From: Rhodanobacteraceae bacterium
GTDB lineage: Bacteria; Pseudomonadota; Gammaproteobacteria; Xanthomonadales; SZUA-5
DNA length: 64,000 nucleotides
Reading direction: 5' to 3'
Assembly: GCA_016713135.1 (NCBI GenBank)
Contig: JADJPR010000002.1
Span: 62,001 to 126,000, forward strand
Positions 27,413-37,500 of this stretch are shown one piece after another; position 1 is the stretch's first letter, and every line of letters begins with the position of its first letter. Below the pieces are notes generated by a model. It did not search any database. It saw nothing but the letters and a program-made list of their open reading frames with translations, and was not told where the DNA came from. The translations under genes and the position numbers were made by a program.

Positions 27413-29539
27413 ATGAAGCTGCATCGCCTCGCTCCGCTGCAAGCCGCCATCGTCCTTGCCCTGTGCGCACCCAGCGCCTGGGCGCAATCGCCAGCGTCCG
27501 ACGAACCCGCCACCCTGGAAACGGTCACGGTGACCGCCCAGCGCCGCGAAGAAGACGTCAAGGAAGTGCCGATCGCGATCACCACGGTCGCCGACGAAAA
27601 ACTCGACATCATCGGCTCCGGCGGCGAGGACGTGCGCTTCCTGTCCGGGCGCCTGCCCAGCCTGGTGATCGAGTCCTCCTTCGGCCGCACCTTCCCGCGC
27701 TTCTACATCCGCGGCTTCGGCAACACCGATTTCGACCTCAACGCCTCGCAGCCGGTGTCGGTGGTGTACGACGAGATCGTGCAGGAGAACCCGATCATCA
27801 AGGGCTTCCCGGTGTTCGACCTGGACCGGGTGGAACTGCTGCGCGGCCCGCAGGGCACGCTGTTCGGGCGCAACACGCCGGCGGGCGTGGTCAAGTTCGA
27901 TTCGCGCCGGCCGAGCCAGGTGGCCGAGGGCTACGCCCAGGTCAGCTATGGCCGCTTCGGCAGCCTGAACTTCGAAGGCGCCGTCGGCGGCGGCCTGAGC
28001 GAGAGCGTGTCGATGCGCGTGTCGGCGCTGTACCAGTCGCGCGACGACTACGTCGAGAACACCTTCGACGGCCCGGAAGACGAACTCGAGGGCTACGACG
28101 ACTTCGCCGCGCGCGCCCAGTTGCTGTGGGAGGGCGAATCGTCCAGCGCGCTGTTCAATGTGCACGGCCGCAACCTCGACGGCTCGGCGCGGGTGTTCCG
28201 CGCCAACATCATCCGCCCCGGCAGCAACGACCTGGTCGCGGGCTTCGACCGCTATGAGGTCTCCCAGGACGGCATCAACGAGCAGCAGGTGGACAACCTC
28301 GGCGCCAGCGCGCGGCTCAGCTTCGACCTCGGCTCGGTGACGCTGTACTCGATCACCGGTTGGGAGAGCGCAGACAGCTACAGCCGCGGAGACATCGATG
28401 GCGGCTTCGGTGCGGTGTTCGCGCCGCCGAGCGGCCCCGGCCTGATCCCGTTCACCGCCGAATCCGCCGACGGCCTGCCGGACCACTCGCAGTTCACCCA
28501 GGAATTCCGCCTGGCGTCGAACGAATGGGGTGCCTTCGACTGGCAGGCGGGCCTGTACTGGCTCGACGAAGACATCACCATCGACAGCTTCAGCTACGAC
28601 CCGCTGGCCGGCAATGTGGAGAACGGCTCGGCCCGGCAGCGGCAGCAGAACGAGGCCTGGGCGCTGTTCGTCTCCGGCGAGTACGCCGTCAGCGAGCGCT
28701 TCACCCTGCGCGGCGGCCTGCGCTACACCCAGGACGACAAGGACTTCGTCGCCGAGCGCTTCGAGTCGCCGCTGTCCTTCCTCGGCGTCGGCCCGCTGGC
28801 GCCGGTGCGCGTCCAGACCGATGCGGACGATCTCAGCTGGGATCTCTCCGGCGTGTTTGCTCTGAGCGACAGCACCAATCTTTATGCGCGCGTGGCCGAG
28901 GGCTTCCGCGCGCCGTCGATTCAGGGCCGCGTATTGTTCGGCGACATCGTCTCCGTGGCCGACTCGGAGACCGTGCTGTCGGTTGAGGCCGGCATCAAGA
29001 CCGATTTCTGGGACAAACGTGCGCGCGCCGGGTTCTCGGTGTTCCATTACCGCGTCGACGACCAGCAGCTCACCGCCGTGGGCGGCCAGCACTACAACGA
29101 CACCGAGATCGAAGACGACAACCTGGCCATCGCACCCTGTGGCGGCGGCTGCACCGTCACCGATCCGGACGGCCCGGTGGAAGGCACCGTGCTGATCGAC
29201 GGCAACCCGCTGCCGAACGCGCCCAAATGGATCACCAACGTCACCGCGCGCTGGTCGATGCCGATGGGCGACGGCGAGTTCTTCGTCTATACCGACTGGG
29301 CCTACCGCGGCGAAGTCAACTTCTTCCTCTACGAGGCCGAGGAGTTCCGCGGCGAATCGCTGCTCGAAGGCGGCCTGCGGATTGGCTACTTGTGGGAGTA
29401 CGGGAAGTACGAACTGGCTGCGTTCGGCCGCAACATCACCGACGAGGAAGTCATCGTCGGCGGCATCGACTTCAACAACCTGACCGGCTTCATCAACGAG
29501 CCGCGCATCTGGGGCGTGGAGTTCAAAGCCTCATTCTGA
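27413..29539 (+). CDS. TonB-dependent outer-membrane receptor
   Basis: A 708-residue protein. The signal peptide is 1-24 (ending APSAWAQ), followed by a TonB box-like ETVTVTAQRREED (about 35-47). The plug domain (about 48-165) contains FYIRGFGNTDFDLNAS and VELLRGPQGTLFGRNTPAGV. A 22-strand type barrel ends in WGVEFKASF with terminal Phe. The plug signature RGPQGTLFGRN is typical of receptors for siderophores, vitamin B12 and carbohydrates in Xanthomonadales and sphingomonads. No transport or regulatory genes flank it, so no substrate is assigned. The gene is intact. Confidence 0.93.
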   Translation: MKLHRLAPLQAAIVLALCAPSAWAQSPASDEPATLETVTVTAQRREEDVKEVPIAITTVADEKLDIIGSGGEDVRFLSGRLPSLVIESSFGRTFPRFYIRGFGNTDFDLNASQPVSVVYDEIVQENPIIKGFPVFDLDRVELLRGPQGTLFGRNTPAGVVKFDSRRPSQVAEGYAQVSYGRFGSLNFEGAVGGGLSESVSMRVSALYQSRDDYVENTFDGPEDELEGYDDFAARAQLLWEGESSSALFNVHGRNLDGSARVFRANIIRPGSNDLVAGFDRYEVSQDGINEQQVDNLGASARLSFDLGSVTLYSITGWESADSYSRGDIDGGFGAVFAPPSGPGLIPFTAESADGLPDHSQFTQEFRLASNEWGAFDWQAGLYWLDEDITIDSFSYDPLAGNVENGSARQRQQNEAWALFVSGEYAVSERFTLRGGLRYTQDDKDFVAERFESPLSFLGVGPLAPVRVQTDADDLSWDLSGVFALSDSTNLYARVAEGFRAPSIQGRVLFGDIVSVADSETVLSVEAGIKTDFWDKRARAGFSVFHYRVDDQQLTAVGGQHYNDTEIEDDNLAIAPCGGGCTVTDPDGPVEGTVLIDGNPLPNAPKWITNVTARWSMPMGDGEFFVYTDWAYRGEVNFFLYEAEEFRGESLLEGGLRIGYLWEYGKYELAAFGRNITDEEVIVGGIDFNNLTGFINEPRIWGVEFKASF

Positions 29540-29559
29540 GAGAACGCCGACTTGCGTGG

Positions 29560-29634
29560 CCCGGTGTGCGGCGCCAGCCGTTCACCGGTGCTCGCGGCAA
29601 GTACCCGGTGAACGCGCGGCGCGCGCACACCGGG
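29560..29634. repeat. Imperfect inverted repeat after the TonB receptor
   Basis: CCCGGTGTGCGGCGCCAGCC (29560 on, arm to about 29589) and CCCGGTGAACGCGCGGCGCG (29604-29634) pair end to end: GTTCACCGG with CCGGTGAAC in the inner part and CCCGGTGTGCG with CGCACACCGGG in the outer part. The loop is about 14 bp. It lies 20 bases after the receptor stop codon. There is no T run, so it may be a Rho-assisted or mRNA-stabilising hairpin rather than a simple terminator. Confidence 0.6.
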
Positions 29635-29708
29635 CTGTGCGACTCCGCCCTGGCGCATCGTTCACACGCCGCCGGTGATCCTTGGCGACCCCGACTACTT
29701 GCAGTTCC

Positions 29709-29867
29709 ATGCCCGCCCGCGACAGCAAGCGCCCGCCGCGCCCGACCAAGACCTGCGAGGCCTGCGGCCGTCCGATGACCTGGCGCAAGCGGTGGGAGCG
29801 CTGCTGGGAGCTGGTGAAGTACTGTTCGGATGCCTGCCGCAGGCGCAAGGCCTCGCGGCCCGACTGA
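29709..29867 (+). CDS. DUF2256 zinc-finger mini-protein
   Basis: A 52-residue basic protein starting MPARDSKRPPRPTK. It carries CEACGRPMTWRKRWERCWEL and VKYCSDACRRRK, the paired Cys and Trp-Arg-Lys-x-Trp pattern that defines DUF2256. The four cysteines (CxxC and CxxxC) suggest a zinc ribbon. In other proteobacteria such genes often sit next to cryptochrome/photolyase genes; that is not the case here. An in-frame ATG at 29682 is possible but the family starts near 29709. Confidence 0.8.
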   Translation: MPARDSKRPPRPTKTCEACGRPMTWRKRWERCWELVKYCSDACRRRKASRPD

Positions 29868-29976
29868 GCTGCACGACGGTAGCAGATCGAGACGGCCACA
29901 CCGGACCGGGACTTCCGGCACGGGTGCGCCGGCGCACGCCCGAGCACGCTCGCGGCCCCTGCCGAGGAGCCGAACG

Positions 29977-31779
29977 ATGACCCGCCATTTGCTCGCCATC
30001 GCTTTGTGCGCTGTCCTCGGCGCCTGCGCCAGCACCGAACGCGCCGCCCCGCCCGCCGAAGGCAGCGTGGCGGCCGCCCCCAGCCGCGCGGCGCAACTGC
30101 ACGCGCTGTACGAGGGGTGGTTCGAGGCCGGTCTCAAGCTCAACCCGCTGCAGGCCACCCAGATCGGCGACGCGCGCTACAACGATCTGCTTCCGAACAC
30201 GCTGTCGCCGCAATGGCGCGAGTCGATGCGGCGCTACAACAGCGATTTCCTGGCGCGCGCGACGGCCATCGGCGAGGCCGGCCTGAGCGGCCAGGACCTG
30301 CTCTCCTACCAGTTGTTCGTGCGCCGGCTGCGCCAGGACCTGGAGGCGATGGAATACCCGCGCCACCTCGCCCCGCTGAACCAGTTCTACAGCTTCGCCA
30401 GCCAGTTCGCGGTGCTCGGCTCGGGCACCACCGCGCAGCCGTTCAAGACCGTGGCCGACTACGACCGCTGGCTCAAGCGCGCGCGGGCGGTGCCGGCGCT
30501 GTTCGACCAGGGCATCGCGAACATGCGCGAGGGCATCGCCGCCGGCATCACCCAGCCGCGCGTGCTGATGGAGAAAGTGTTGCCGCAGCTGGAAGCGCAG
30601 ATCGTCGACGAGGTCGAGAAAAGCACCTACTGGGGCCCGATCCGCAACCTGCCGGCGGACTTCAGCGCCGCGGAGCGCGAACGTCTGACCCGCGAATATC
30701 GCGCGCTGATCGCCGGGCAACTGGTTCCGGCCTATCGCCGGCTGCGCGAGTTCGTGGCCAACGAGTACATCCCGGCCGCGCGCACCAGCTTTGGCCTGGG
30801 CGCACTGCCGGACGGTGCGGCCTGGTATGCCTTCCAGGTACGCCAGAGCACTACCACCACACTGTCGCCCGATGAGATCCACCAGATAGGGCTGGATGAG
30901 GTCGCGCGGATCCATGGCGAGATGCGCAAGGTGCAGCAGCAGCTCGGCATCGCCGGTTCGCTTCAGGATTTCTTCGCCGCGATGCAGGCCGACCCGCGCA
31001 ACTACTTCACCAGCGAGGAAGAGTTGCTGAAGGCCTACCGCGACTTCCGCGCCACGGTCGACCCGCGCCTGCCGGCGCTGTTCGACATCCAGCCGAAAGC
31101 CGATTTCGAGATCCGCGCGGTGGAGGCTTTCCGCGCCGCCAGCGCCGCCGCTGGCTCCTACAATGCGCCCAGCGAAGACGGCAGCCGGCCAGGCATCTTC
31201 TACGCCAACACCTTCGACCTGAAAGCACGCCCGCGCTGGGCGCTGGAATCGCTGTACCTGCATGAGGCGACCCCTGGCCACCATTTCCAGATCGCGCTGC
31301 AGCGCGAGCTGACCGGACTGCCGCGCTTCCGCCGCTTCAACGGCGAGACCGCATTCGCCGAAGGCTGGGGCCTGTACGCCGAATCGCTGGGTCCCGAACT
31401 CGGCGTCTACAGCGACCCTGTGATGCGCTTCGGCGCGCTCGGCGCCGAGCTGTGGCGCGCGATCCGCCTGGTCACCGACACCGGGATCCACGCGAAGGGC
31501 TGGACTCGCGAGCAGGTGCTCGACTACATGCGCGCCAACTCAGCCGCCGGCGACACCCAGGCCGTCTCCGAGGCCGAGCGTTTCGCCGCGATCCCGGGGC
31601 AGGCGCTGGCGTACAAGATCGGCGAGCTCAAGATCCGCGAGTTGCGCACCCGCGCCGAAGCGCGCCTCGGCACCCGCTTCGACCTGCGCGCCTTCCACCG
31701 CCAGGTGCTGGAAGACGGCTCGCTGCCGCTGGATGTGCTGGAAGCCAAGATCGAGCGCTGGATCTCCGCGCAGGGCTGA
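29977..31779 (+). CDS. DUF885 family lipoprotein (putative metallopeptidase)
   Basis: A 600-residue protein with a lipoprotein signal (MTRHLLAIALCAVLGACAST, lipobox LGAC with Cys at 17), so membrane-anchored in the periplasm. DUF885 spans about 35-595. The zinc-binding-like motif LHEATPGHHFQ (about 428-438), followed by ETAFAEGWGLYAESLG, is the family's HExxxGHH/E arrangement and suggests peptidase activity. ATG 29977 is preceded by GAGGAGC at 29964-29970. Its length is normal. No neighbour indicates the substrate. Confidence 0.9.
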   Translation: MTRHLLAIALCAVLGACASTERAAPPAEGSVAAAPSRAAQLHALYEGWFEAGLKLNPLQATQIGDARYNDLLPNTLSPQWRESMRRYNSDFLARATAIGEAGLSGQDLLSYQLFVRRLRQDLEAMEYPRHLAPLNQFYSFASQFAVLGSGTTAQPFKTVADYDRWLKRARAVPALFDQGIANMREGIAAGITQPRVLMEKVLPQLEAQIVDEVEKSTYWGPIRNLPADFSAAERERLTREYRALIAGQLVPAYRRLREFVANEYIPAARTSFGLGALPDGAAWYAFQVRQSTTTTLSPDEIHQIGLDEVARIHGEMRKVQQQLGIAGSLQDFFAAMQADPRNYFTSEEELLKAYRDFRATVDPRLPALFDIQPKADFEIRAVEAFRAASAAAGSYNAPSEDGSRPGIFYANTFDLKARPRWALESLYLHEATPGHHFQIALQRELTGLPRFRRFNGETAFAEGWGLYAESLGPELGVYSDPVMRFGALGAELWRAIRLVTDTGIHAKGWTREQVLDYMRANSAAGDTQAVSEAERFAAIPGQALAYKIGELKIRELRTRAEARLGTRFDLRAFHRQVLEDGSLPLDVLEAKIERWISAQG

Positions 31780-31931
31780 TCCGTAAAACCGGTCCCGCCT
31801 GCCGTTGACCCGTATCAAGGCGGCGCATGCGCCGCAGCGTTCTGATGCGGGTGTACCCAGACGAGTAGCGACGCAGTGGGTCACGACGCCGGCGATGCCG
31901 GAAACGGGGGATCCTGCACTGGGAGATCGCC

Positions 31932-32885
31932 GTGCCGCTGCTCGGCGATCCGCTGATCACCGGCGGCCTGCTGCGGGTGTTCCTGCTCGCATCCGTCATC
32001 TGCGCCGCGATGATGAGCCTGATCTTCGCGGTGCAGGGCGAATACGACGCGATCGGGCCGATCTGGTTGGCCTTCCTCAGCGTCGGCGCGGGCCTGGCAG
32101 TGCTCGCAGTGCTGGTCATGCTGCTGGTGTTCGGCAACCGCATGCACTGCCGCTTCAGTGTCGATGGCGACGGCATCGAGTTCGCGACCATCGACCGCCG
32201 CGCGCGCGCCGGCAACCGGCTGCTGCTGGCGCTCGGCCTGTTGCGCGGCAGCGCGCAGGCCACCGGCGCCGGGCTGATCGCCACCACCCAGGAGCAGCGC
32301 TCGCTGCGCTGGCGTGGCGCCTTCCGCGCCGAATACCGGCCGCAGCGCCACCAGGTCATCCTGTGCAACCGCTGGCGCCGGCTGCTGGTGGTGTACGCGA
32401 CGCCGGAGAACTACGCCGCGGTGGCGCAGCGGATCGCCGACGAGATCCAGCGCCACGGCACCGCCGGGCGCCTGCCGCTGCGTTCGCCGCTGCCGCGCTA
32501 CCTGGGGTGGAGCGCGCTGCTGGTGCTGGCCTGCGTGCCGCTGTTCGCCGCGGTCGATGCTTTCGACCTGTCGTTGCTGCTGCCGCTGCTGCAACTGTGT
32601 TTCGGGCTCGCCACGATCTGGCTGATCGGGCTGTTCGGCTGGGTCCTGATCGGGGTCGACCTGATGATCGTGGGTGCGCTGCTGCTGGGAGCCTTCAGTG
32701 TGCGCGAGTCGTGGATCCACCGCGGCGAGACCTATGCCGCATGGACCGTCTACGGTGGCGACGACTGGAGCATGCTGGCAGTGCTGGTGCTGGCGCTGGC
32801 GGCCCTGGCGTGGATCGGCTGGCGCGGCGCGCGCGGAAAACTGCCGGCGCTGCTGGTGGCCGACTTCGGCGACTCCGGGGAGTAG
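31932..32885 (+). CDS. Multi-pass membrane protein with PH-like insert, unknown function (gene 1 of a six-gene run)
   Basis: A 317-residue protein starting at GTG 31932 behind GGGAGA (31921-31926). Two helices (about 10-30 and 37-60) are followed by a soluble beta-rich segment (about 65-175, with CRFSVDGDGIEFATIDRRAR and YRPQRHQVILCNRW) that resembles bacterial PH/YcxB-like domains, then more helices at about 192-212, 212-250 and 275-297. I do not recognise the family. It ends six bases before the zinc-ribbon gene and appears to lead an operon through 38725. Confidence 0.72.
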   Translation: MPLLGDPLITGGLLRVFLLASVICAAMMSLIFAVQGEYDAIGPIWLAFLSVGAGLAVLAVLVMLLVFGNRMHCRFSVDGDGIEFATIDRRARAGNRLLLALGLLRGSAQATGAGLIATTQEQRSLRWRGAFRAEYRPQRHQVILCNRWRRLLVVYATPENYAAVAQRIADEIQRHGTAGRLPLRSPLPRYLGWSALLVLACVPLFAAVDAFDLSLLLPLLQLCFGLATIWLIGLFGWVLIGVDLMIVGALLLGAFSVRESWIHRGETYAAWTVYGGDDWSMLAVLVLALAALAWIGWRGARGKLPALLVADFGDSGE

Positions 32886-32891
32886 TCGCCG

Positions 32892-33524
32892 ATGCCCACC
32901 CCGCGCTTCTGCGAATCCTGCGGCGCCGAACTGGTGCGCGGTGCGCGCTTCTGCGAGGCCTGCGGCGCACCGCTGCAGGAACCTGCCGCGGCAGCAGCCG
33001 ATCCCCGGCCGCAAACTCCCGCGCCCGCGGCGCGCTTGCCCGCAGCGCAGCCAGGCGCACCGGCGCGTGGGCGCGGCCCTGCGCTGCTGCTGGCGCTGGC
33101 GGTGCTGGCTGGCGGTCCGCGCCGGCGCCATGGCGCTGGCGCCGCGCAACCACGGCCCGAACCGGCTGTTCCCGCATCGCCAGCCGTGGTTGCCGAGGCG
33201 CCGCCGGTCAAGCGTGCACCGGCAACGCCGGCGGTCAGCCGCGCGGACATCGAGAGGCTCAAGGCAGCCGTGGCCAGCGCGAACCGCGCGCATGTCGCAG
33301 CGATCCTTGCCGGCCCTGGGGACCATCCAGAGCTGCGCATTCGCCTCAACGACAACATCGTCGCGCTCGGCCGCGGTCTTTACCGGCACCATGTCGCGAA
33401 CGGCAGCGGCGATCTCGCCGCTGCGCGCGCCGAGATGCGCAGCTTCCTGCAGGGCCTGGAGCAGGACGGTCTCGGCCTGTCCGAGCCCGTGATCGACGAG
33501 GGCGTCGCCAGTGTCGCGCCCTGA
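32892..33524 (+). CDS. Zinc-ribbon protein (gene 2 of the run)
   Basis: A 210-residue protein opening with a double-CxxC zinc ribbon, FCESCGAELVRGARFCEACG (6-25). A Pro/Ala-rich stretch follows, then a short hydrophobic run (about 58-70, GPALLLALAVLAGG) that looks like an incomplete membrane helix. A helical C-terminal domain (about 115-205) has ADIERLKAAVASANRAHVAA and LRIRLNDNIVALGRGLYRHH. The helix is broken by PRRRHG, and an indel near 33113 is possible but unproven. The ribbon closely matches the C-terminal ribbon of the sixth gene in the run. The end overlaps the next gene by 14 bases. Confidence 0.7.
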   Translation: MPTPRFCESCGAELVRGARFCEACGAPLQEPAAAAADPRPQTPAPAARLPAAQPGAPARGRGPALLLALAVLAGGPRRRHGAGAAQPRPEPAVPASPAVVAEAPPVKRAPATPAVSRADIERLKAAVASANRAHVAAILAGPGDHPELRIRLNDNIVALGRGLYRHHVANGSGDLAAARAEMRSFLQGLEQDGLGLSEPVIDEGVASVAP

Positions 33525-34092
33525 GGCAGCCATCGCCGACACCGCCGGCGAACAGCCCAGCAGCGCCCGCTGGTGGTCGCTGATCGTCGACCCGGCCAGC
33601 CTGGTGACGCGCTCGCTGGACGGGGTGGGTGCGCCCGCCGCGCTGCTGCTGTCGACCCTCGCTTTCACCACGATCTCGCTGCAGGCGGCGCTCGATCTCG
33701 CGCGCTCGCGTGGCGACGCGGCCGCGGACCTGGCCGGCCTGGTGCTGCGCGGCGCGCTGCTCGGCAGTGCCGGCGTGGCTGCGATGGGACTTGCCGCGTG
33801 GGTGCTGACGCGCCCCTTCGGCGGCCCCGGACCGGGTGCGGCGCTGCGCGCGGTCGGCGGCGCCTATGCCAGCGCGCTGGTCTACGGACTGGTGGGGCTG
33901 GGCCTCAACCTCGTGCTCGGCTGGAACACCGCGATCTCCTGCGGCGTCACCGGGCTGCTGTGGGCACTCGGCCCGCTGTTCCTGGCGCTGCGCGAACTGG
34001 CCGGCGGGCGCGCTGGCGTGGCTGCACTGCTGTCGACCCTGTGCGGCGCCGGCATGCTGTCCGGCTGGGTGTGGTGGGGAGTCGGGCCGTGA
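33511..34092 (+). CDS. Yip1-like multi-pass membrane protein (gene 3 of the run)
   Basis: A 193-residue protein starting at GTG 33511 inside the previous gene. A soluble N-terminus (1-40) leads into about five membrane helices (about 42-60, 70-95, 110-132, 140-160, 165-190) with LVLRGALLGSAGVAAMGLAA and VYGLVGLGLNLVLGW. The topology and the DPASLVTRSL start segment recall Yip1/YIF1-like domain proteins, a loose similarity only. The stop overlaps the next start (GTGA), so translation is coupled. Confidence 0.68.
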   Translation: MSRPEAAIADTAGEQPSSARWWSLIVDPASLVTRSLDGVGAPAALLLSTLAFTTISLQAALDLARSRGDAAADLAGLVLRGALLGSAGVAAMGLAAWVLTRPFGGPGPGAALRAVGGAYASALVYGLVGLGLNLVLGWNTAISCGVTGLLWALGPLFLALRELAGGRAGVAALLSTLCGAGMLSGWVWWGVGP

Positions 34093-34553
34093 GCCTCGGC
34101 GCGCGGCTGCTGCGCTGGACCTGCCTCGCCACGCTGGGTGCGCTGAGCGTGCCGCCGGTCGACGCGGCGATGGTCGGCGGCGCAGCCGTCTGTGCACTGG
34201 CGGCAGGCGGCATCGGAGTGCTGGTGCTCGACCGGCTGCTGCGCGCAGGGTTGCCGGAGGCCAGCCCGGGCGAAGCCACCGCGCAGGTTGGCGCCGCAAT
34301 CGACGCCGGATTCCTGTTGCTGCTGCCCTACACCGTGCTCGCGGCGCTGGTCGCCGCCGGCCCCGGCTGGTCGCTCGCGCCGGCGTTCGTCGGCGCCGGC
34401 CTGCTGACCGCCGGCAGCGTCGCCGGCGCGCAAATCGGCCGCGATGGCGGCCACCCGCTGTGGTGCGCGCTCGCCCCGATGCTGGTGCTGCTGCCGCTGG
34501 TCGCCGGCTGGAGCTGGGTGGTCGCGCTCGCCGCGCAGGGAGCGGCACCGTGA
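34089..34553 (+). CDS. Small integral membrane protein, unknown (gene 4 of the run)
   Basis: A 154-residue very hydrophobic protein starting at GTG 34089 and overlapping its neighbours by four bases at both ends (GTGA at 34089-34092 and at 34550-34553). Four to five helices are visible, including VGGAAVCALAAGGIGVLVLD and LLLLPYTVLAALVAAGPGW. There are no recognisable domains. The tight overlaps are the only evidence that it works with the secreted protein that follows. Confidence 0.66.
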   Translation: MSLGARLLRWTCLATLGALSVPPVDAAMVGGAAVCALAAGGIGVLVLDRLLRAGLPEASPGEATAQVGAAIDAGFLLLLPYTVLAALVAAGPGWSLAPAFVGAGLLTAGSVAGAQIGRDGGHPLWCALAPMLVLLPLVAGWSWVVALAAQGAAP

Positions 34554-37500
34554 GCGCGCGCTGGCTCATCGGCGCACTTTGCGGGTTGGTGCTCGCCGCA
34601 GGCTCGTCCGCGCTGGCGCAGCCGGCGGTGGAGAACTCGGAGACGGCCGCGCTGGCAGAGGCGGCGCGCATGGTCGGCAGCGGGGTGCACTACCGCGAGT
34701 CGCGCTACGCCGGCGTAGCACCGAGGGCGACCGTCGAATCGGGCGAGGTCTTCCATCCAAGCGAACGCTCGTTCCAGATCGAGCTCCAGGGACCGATGGA
34801 GAACGCGGCCGCGCGCCTCGCCGAGATTCACGGCGAGGCCGCCGCGGCGCCCTGGGGCGGCACCCTCAAGGAAACCTGGACGCCGATGTGGCGGCCCGAC
34901 GCGCAGCACGAGGGCCAGCCGATCCCCGGCCACATGTGGTGGTACTGGAGCTATCCGAAGCATGTCGTCGCGGCGCGCGTGAGCTTTCCGATGGCCGAGG
35001 GCGATGTCTCGCGGGAGCAGGCGCGCGCCGCGCTGCGCCCGGTCGCCGAAGCGATCCACCGCGGCGTGCTCGCGCAGGGTCTCGACGGCAACATCGTCAC
35101 CGCCACCGCTGGCACCTACCAGGTCCTGATCCGGATCCCGCCGTTGAGGCCAGGCGAGGTGCTGTCGCCCAGCGTCGAGGTGCTCGATGCCCAGGGCCGC
35201 CCGGCCGCGGACGTGCGCGGCATCGTTGTCCTGATCAACGGGCGGTTCGCCAACTCGGTCGTCTGGGACGGCAAGCGCACCCTGATCGAGACCCAGGTCA
35301 GCGTCGCCGGCCAGGGCTTGGTCGAGCAGACGGTGCTGCCCGCCTGGGGCACCGCGCCGCCGCCGGCATCCGGCATCGGCCCGGTCGGCCCGCTGCCGCC
35401 GCCACGCAGCCTGAAGGAAGCGCTGGTGGGCGTGCTGGCGCCGCCGCTGATCGGACTGCTGGGTGCCCTCGCGAGCGGCCTGCGCGGCGCGCGCGCGCCG
35501 CGGCGCCCGCCGCCGCCCAAGGCCAAGCCGAAACCAAAGCCGAAGGCGAAGGCGAAAGTGGGACCGGGAGCCCCCAAGGAACCCAGCGACCCGGCATTGA
35601 CGCGCGCCGAGCGCACGCTCGACCATCTGGCGCGGGTGGCGCAGGCCACCGGGGACAAGGAACTCGCGCAGGCAGTGGCGAATGCGCGCGCGCAGGCGAT
35701 CGGCAAGGACGGCAAGCTCGACCCGGCCGCCTGGAAGGACGCCCAGCAGGCGCTGCGCGAGGCGCTCGGCAAGCTCGACCAGGGCATCCCGCAGCCGACC
35801 AGCGTGCTCGGCGACAGCGCGCGTGCCTCGGGCACCGCGCTCATGGAACTCACCTTCGGCGTCGGCAAGGCCGTGTACGGCATTGGCGCCGGGATCCTCA
35901 ACCTCGGCGCGAATGCCTGGAGCGGTCTCAAGGGCATCGCCCACGGCCTGATGAACCCGCGTCATTTCGAGCGCGGGGTGCGCGAGATCCTGAAGAATTT
36001 TGGCCGCGAACACCTTGCCGCCGAGAACAAGGCCTTCGGCGAGGGCCTGCGCGAGGGCCGTTATGGCGATGCACTGAAGGCGCTGGCGCAGGGCATGCTC
36101 AAGACCGCCGGCCATACCCTTGGCGGCGCCTGGGAGTGGGTGCGCCGCGAGATCTGCCGTGGGACGAGTTCAAGTCCTTCTTCGACCCGCATGCCTCCGC
36201 CGAGGAATGCCTGTGGGCCTTTCCGGCGGCGGTGCTGAAGATCGCTTCCATCGCGACCATGCGGGTCAAGCCGACCACGCTGCCGTCCACGCGCTGGGGT
36301 ACCGCACTGCACAATGCGCTGGACCGCCGCGCGGCCGCCGGCCTCGCGCAGGTGTCGGCGCAATCGGCGCAGCAGGTTGGTCGCCTGGAACAACAGCTCG
36401 GCGCGCTGCAGAAGGCCGGCGGCAAGGCACCGAACGCGACCGTGCAGCAGATGATCGGTCGCACTGAGAAGGCGCTGGAGCAGGCGCGCATCGCCGCGCA
36501 ATCGGCGCAGAAGGCGCACGAGGTGGAACTGCTGACACGCCAGGCGATGCGCGCGCGGGAAGCCTTCGGCAATCTCCAGCAGGCGCAGCATGCGCTCAAG
36601 GACAACCCGGCGCTGGTGCAGGCGATCGACGACGCGATTCGCGCCAACCAGGGCGGCAACGCGCTTCGCGACCTGCAGGTGCAGGGCCTGATCTCCCAGG
36701 ATGCGCATACGCTGATCACCGCGCGCAAGCTGCAATTGCAGGACCAGGCGGTGAACGCCGCGAGCAAGCGCCTGATCGAGCAGGAGGTGCGTGCGCTGCA
36801 AGCTGCCGGACAGCCGATCCCGCGCCGCTTCGACACCTTCAACGCCACCCAGGGCAGCCGCTCGCGGATCTCGGGTTCCAATGTCCAGGCAGATCTCTAC
36901 CAGACCCTGCTCGGCCTGAAGCACGTCAGCCGCGAGGAAGCCGAAGCGATCATCCGCGAGGAATGCGCCCGGGTCGGCGGCCCGGGCGGGATGACCCAGC
37001 AGCAACTCGACATCAACATCTACCGCCCCGGCAGCGGACTGATGGACGCGGGCGGCGCGGCGCCGAACGCGCAGGTCATGCTCGAGAACATCGGCCAGAC
37101 CACCGGCACGGCCGGGCACCACCCCGTGTATGTGGACCGCAAGGGCAACATCCACGTTGGCGACCATGTGTCCACGCCGCAGGGCCGCGAGGGCGTGCTA
37201 GCCGGTCGGCGCACGCTGGACCCGCCGCCCGGCATCAGCCGCGAGCAATGGCTGCGCGAGGGTGTCTGGGAGGGTCATCAGGGTGCGCCGGTGCGCATCC
37301 CGCGCGACCAATGGCCAGTGGTTCGCCAGGCACAGCTGGAAGGCATCCACCACGCCTTCGAGCGCGGCGACATGAACCAGATGGTCAAGTACGCCAACCG
37401 CGGCCGCAGCGTCGGCCTGGCGCTGGACGAACCGACCACGCGCGTGGTGCGCGCGGTGGCCGGGCAGAAGGATCCCCGCATCGCCGCGCAGATGCTGCGC

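Noticed and set aside
33100..33130. Frameshift in the zinc-ribbon gene at 32892
   Set aside because: The membrane helix seems cut short by PRRRHG, but the Pro/Ala-rich continuation is plausible in the current frame and the gene end overlaps its neighbour normally; evidence is too weak.
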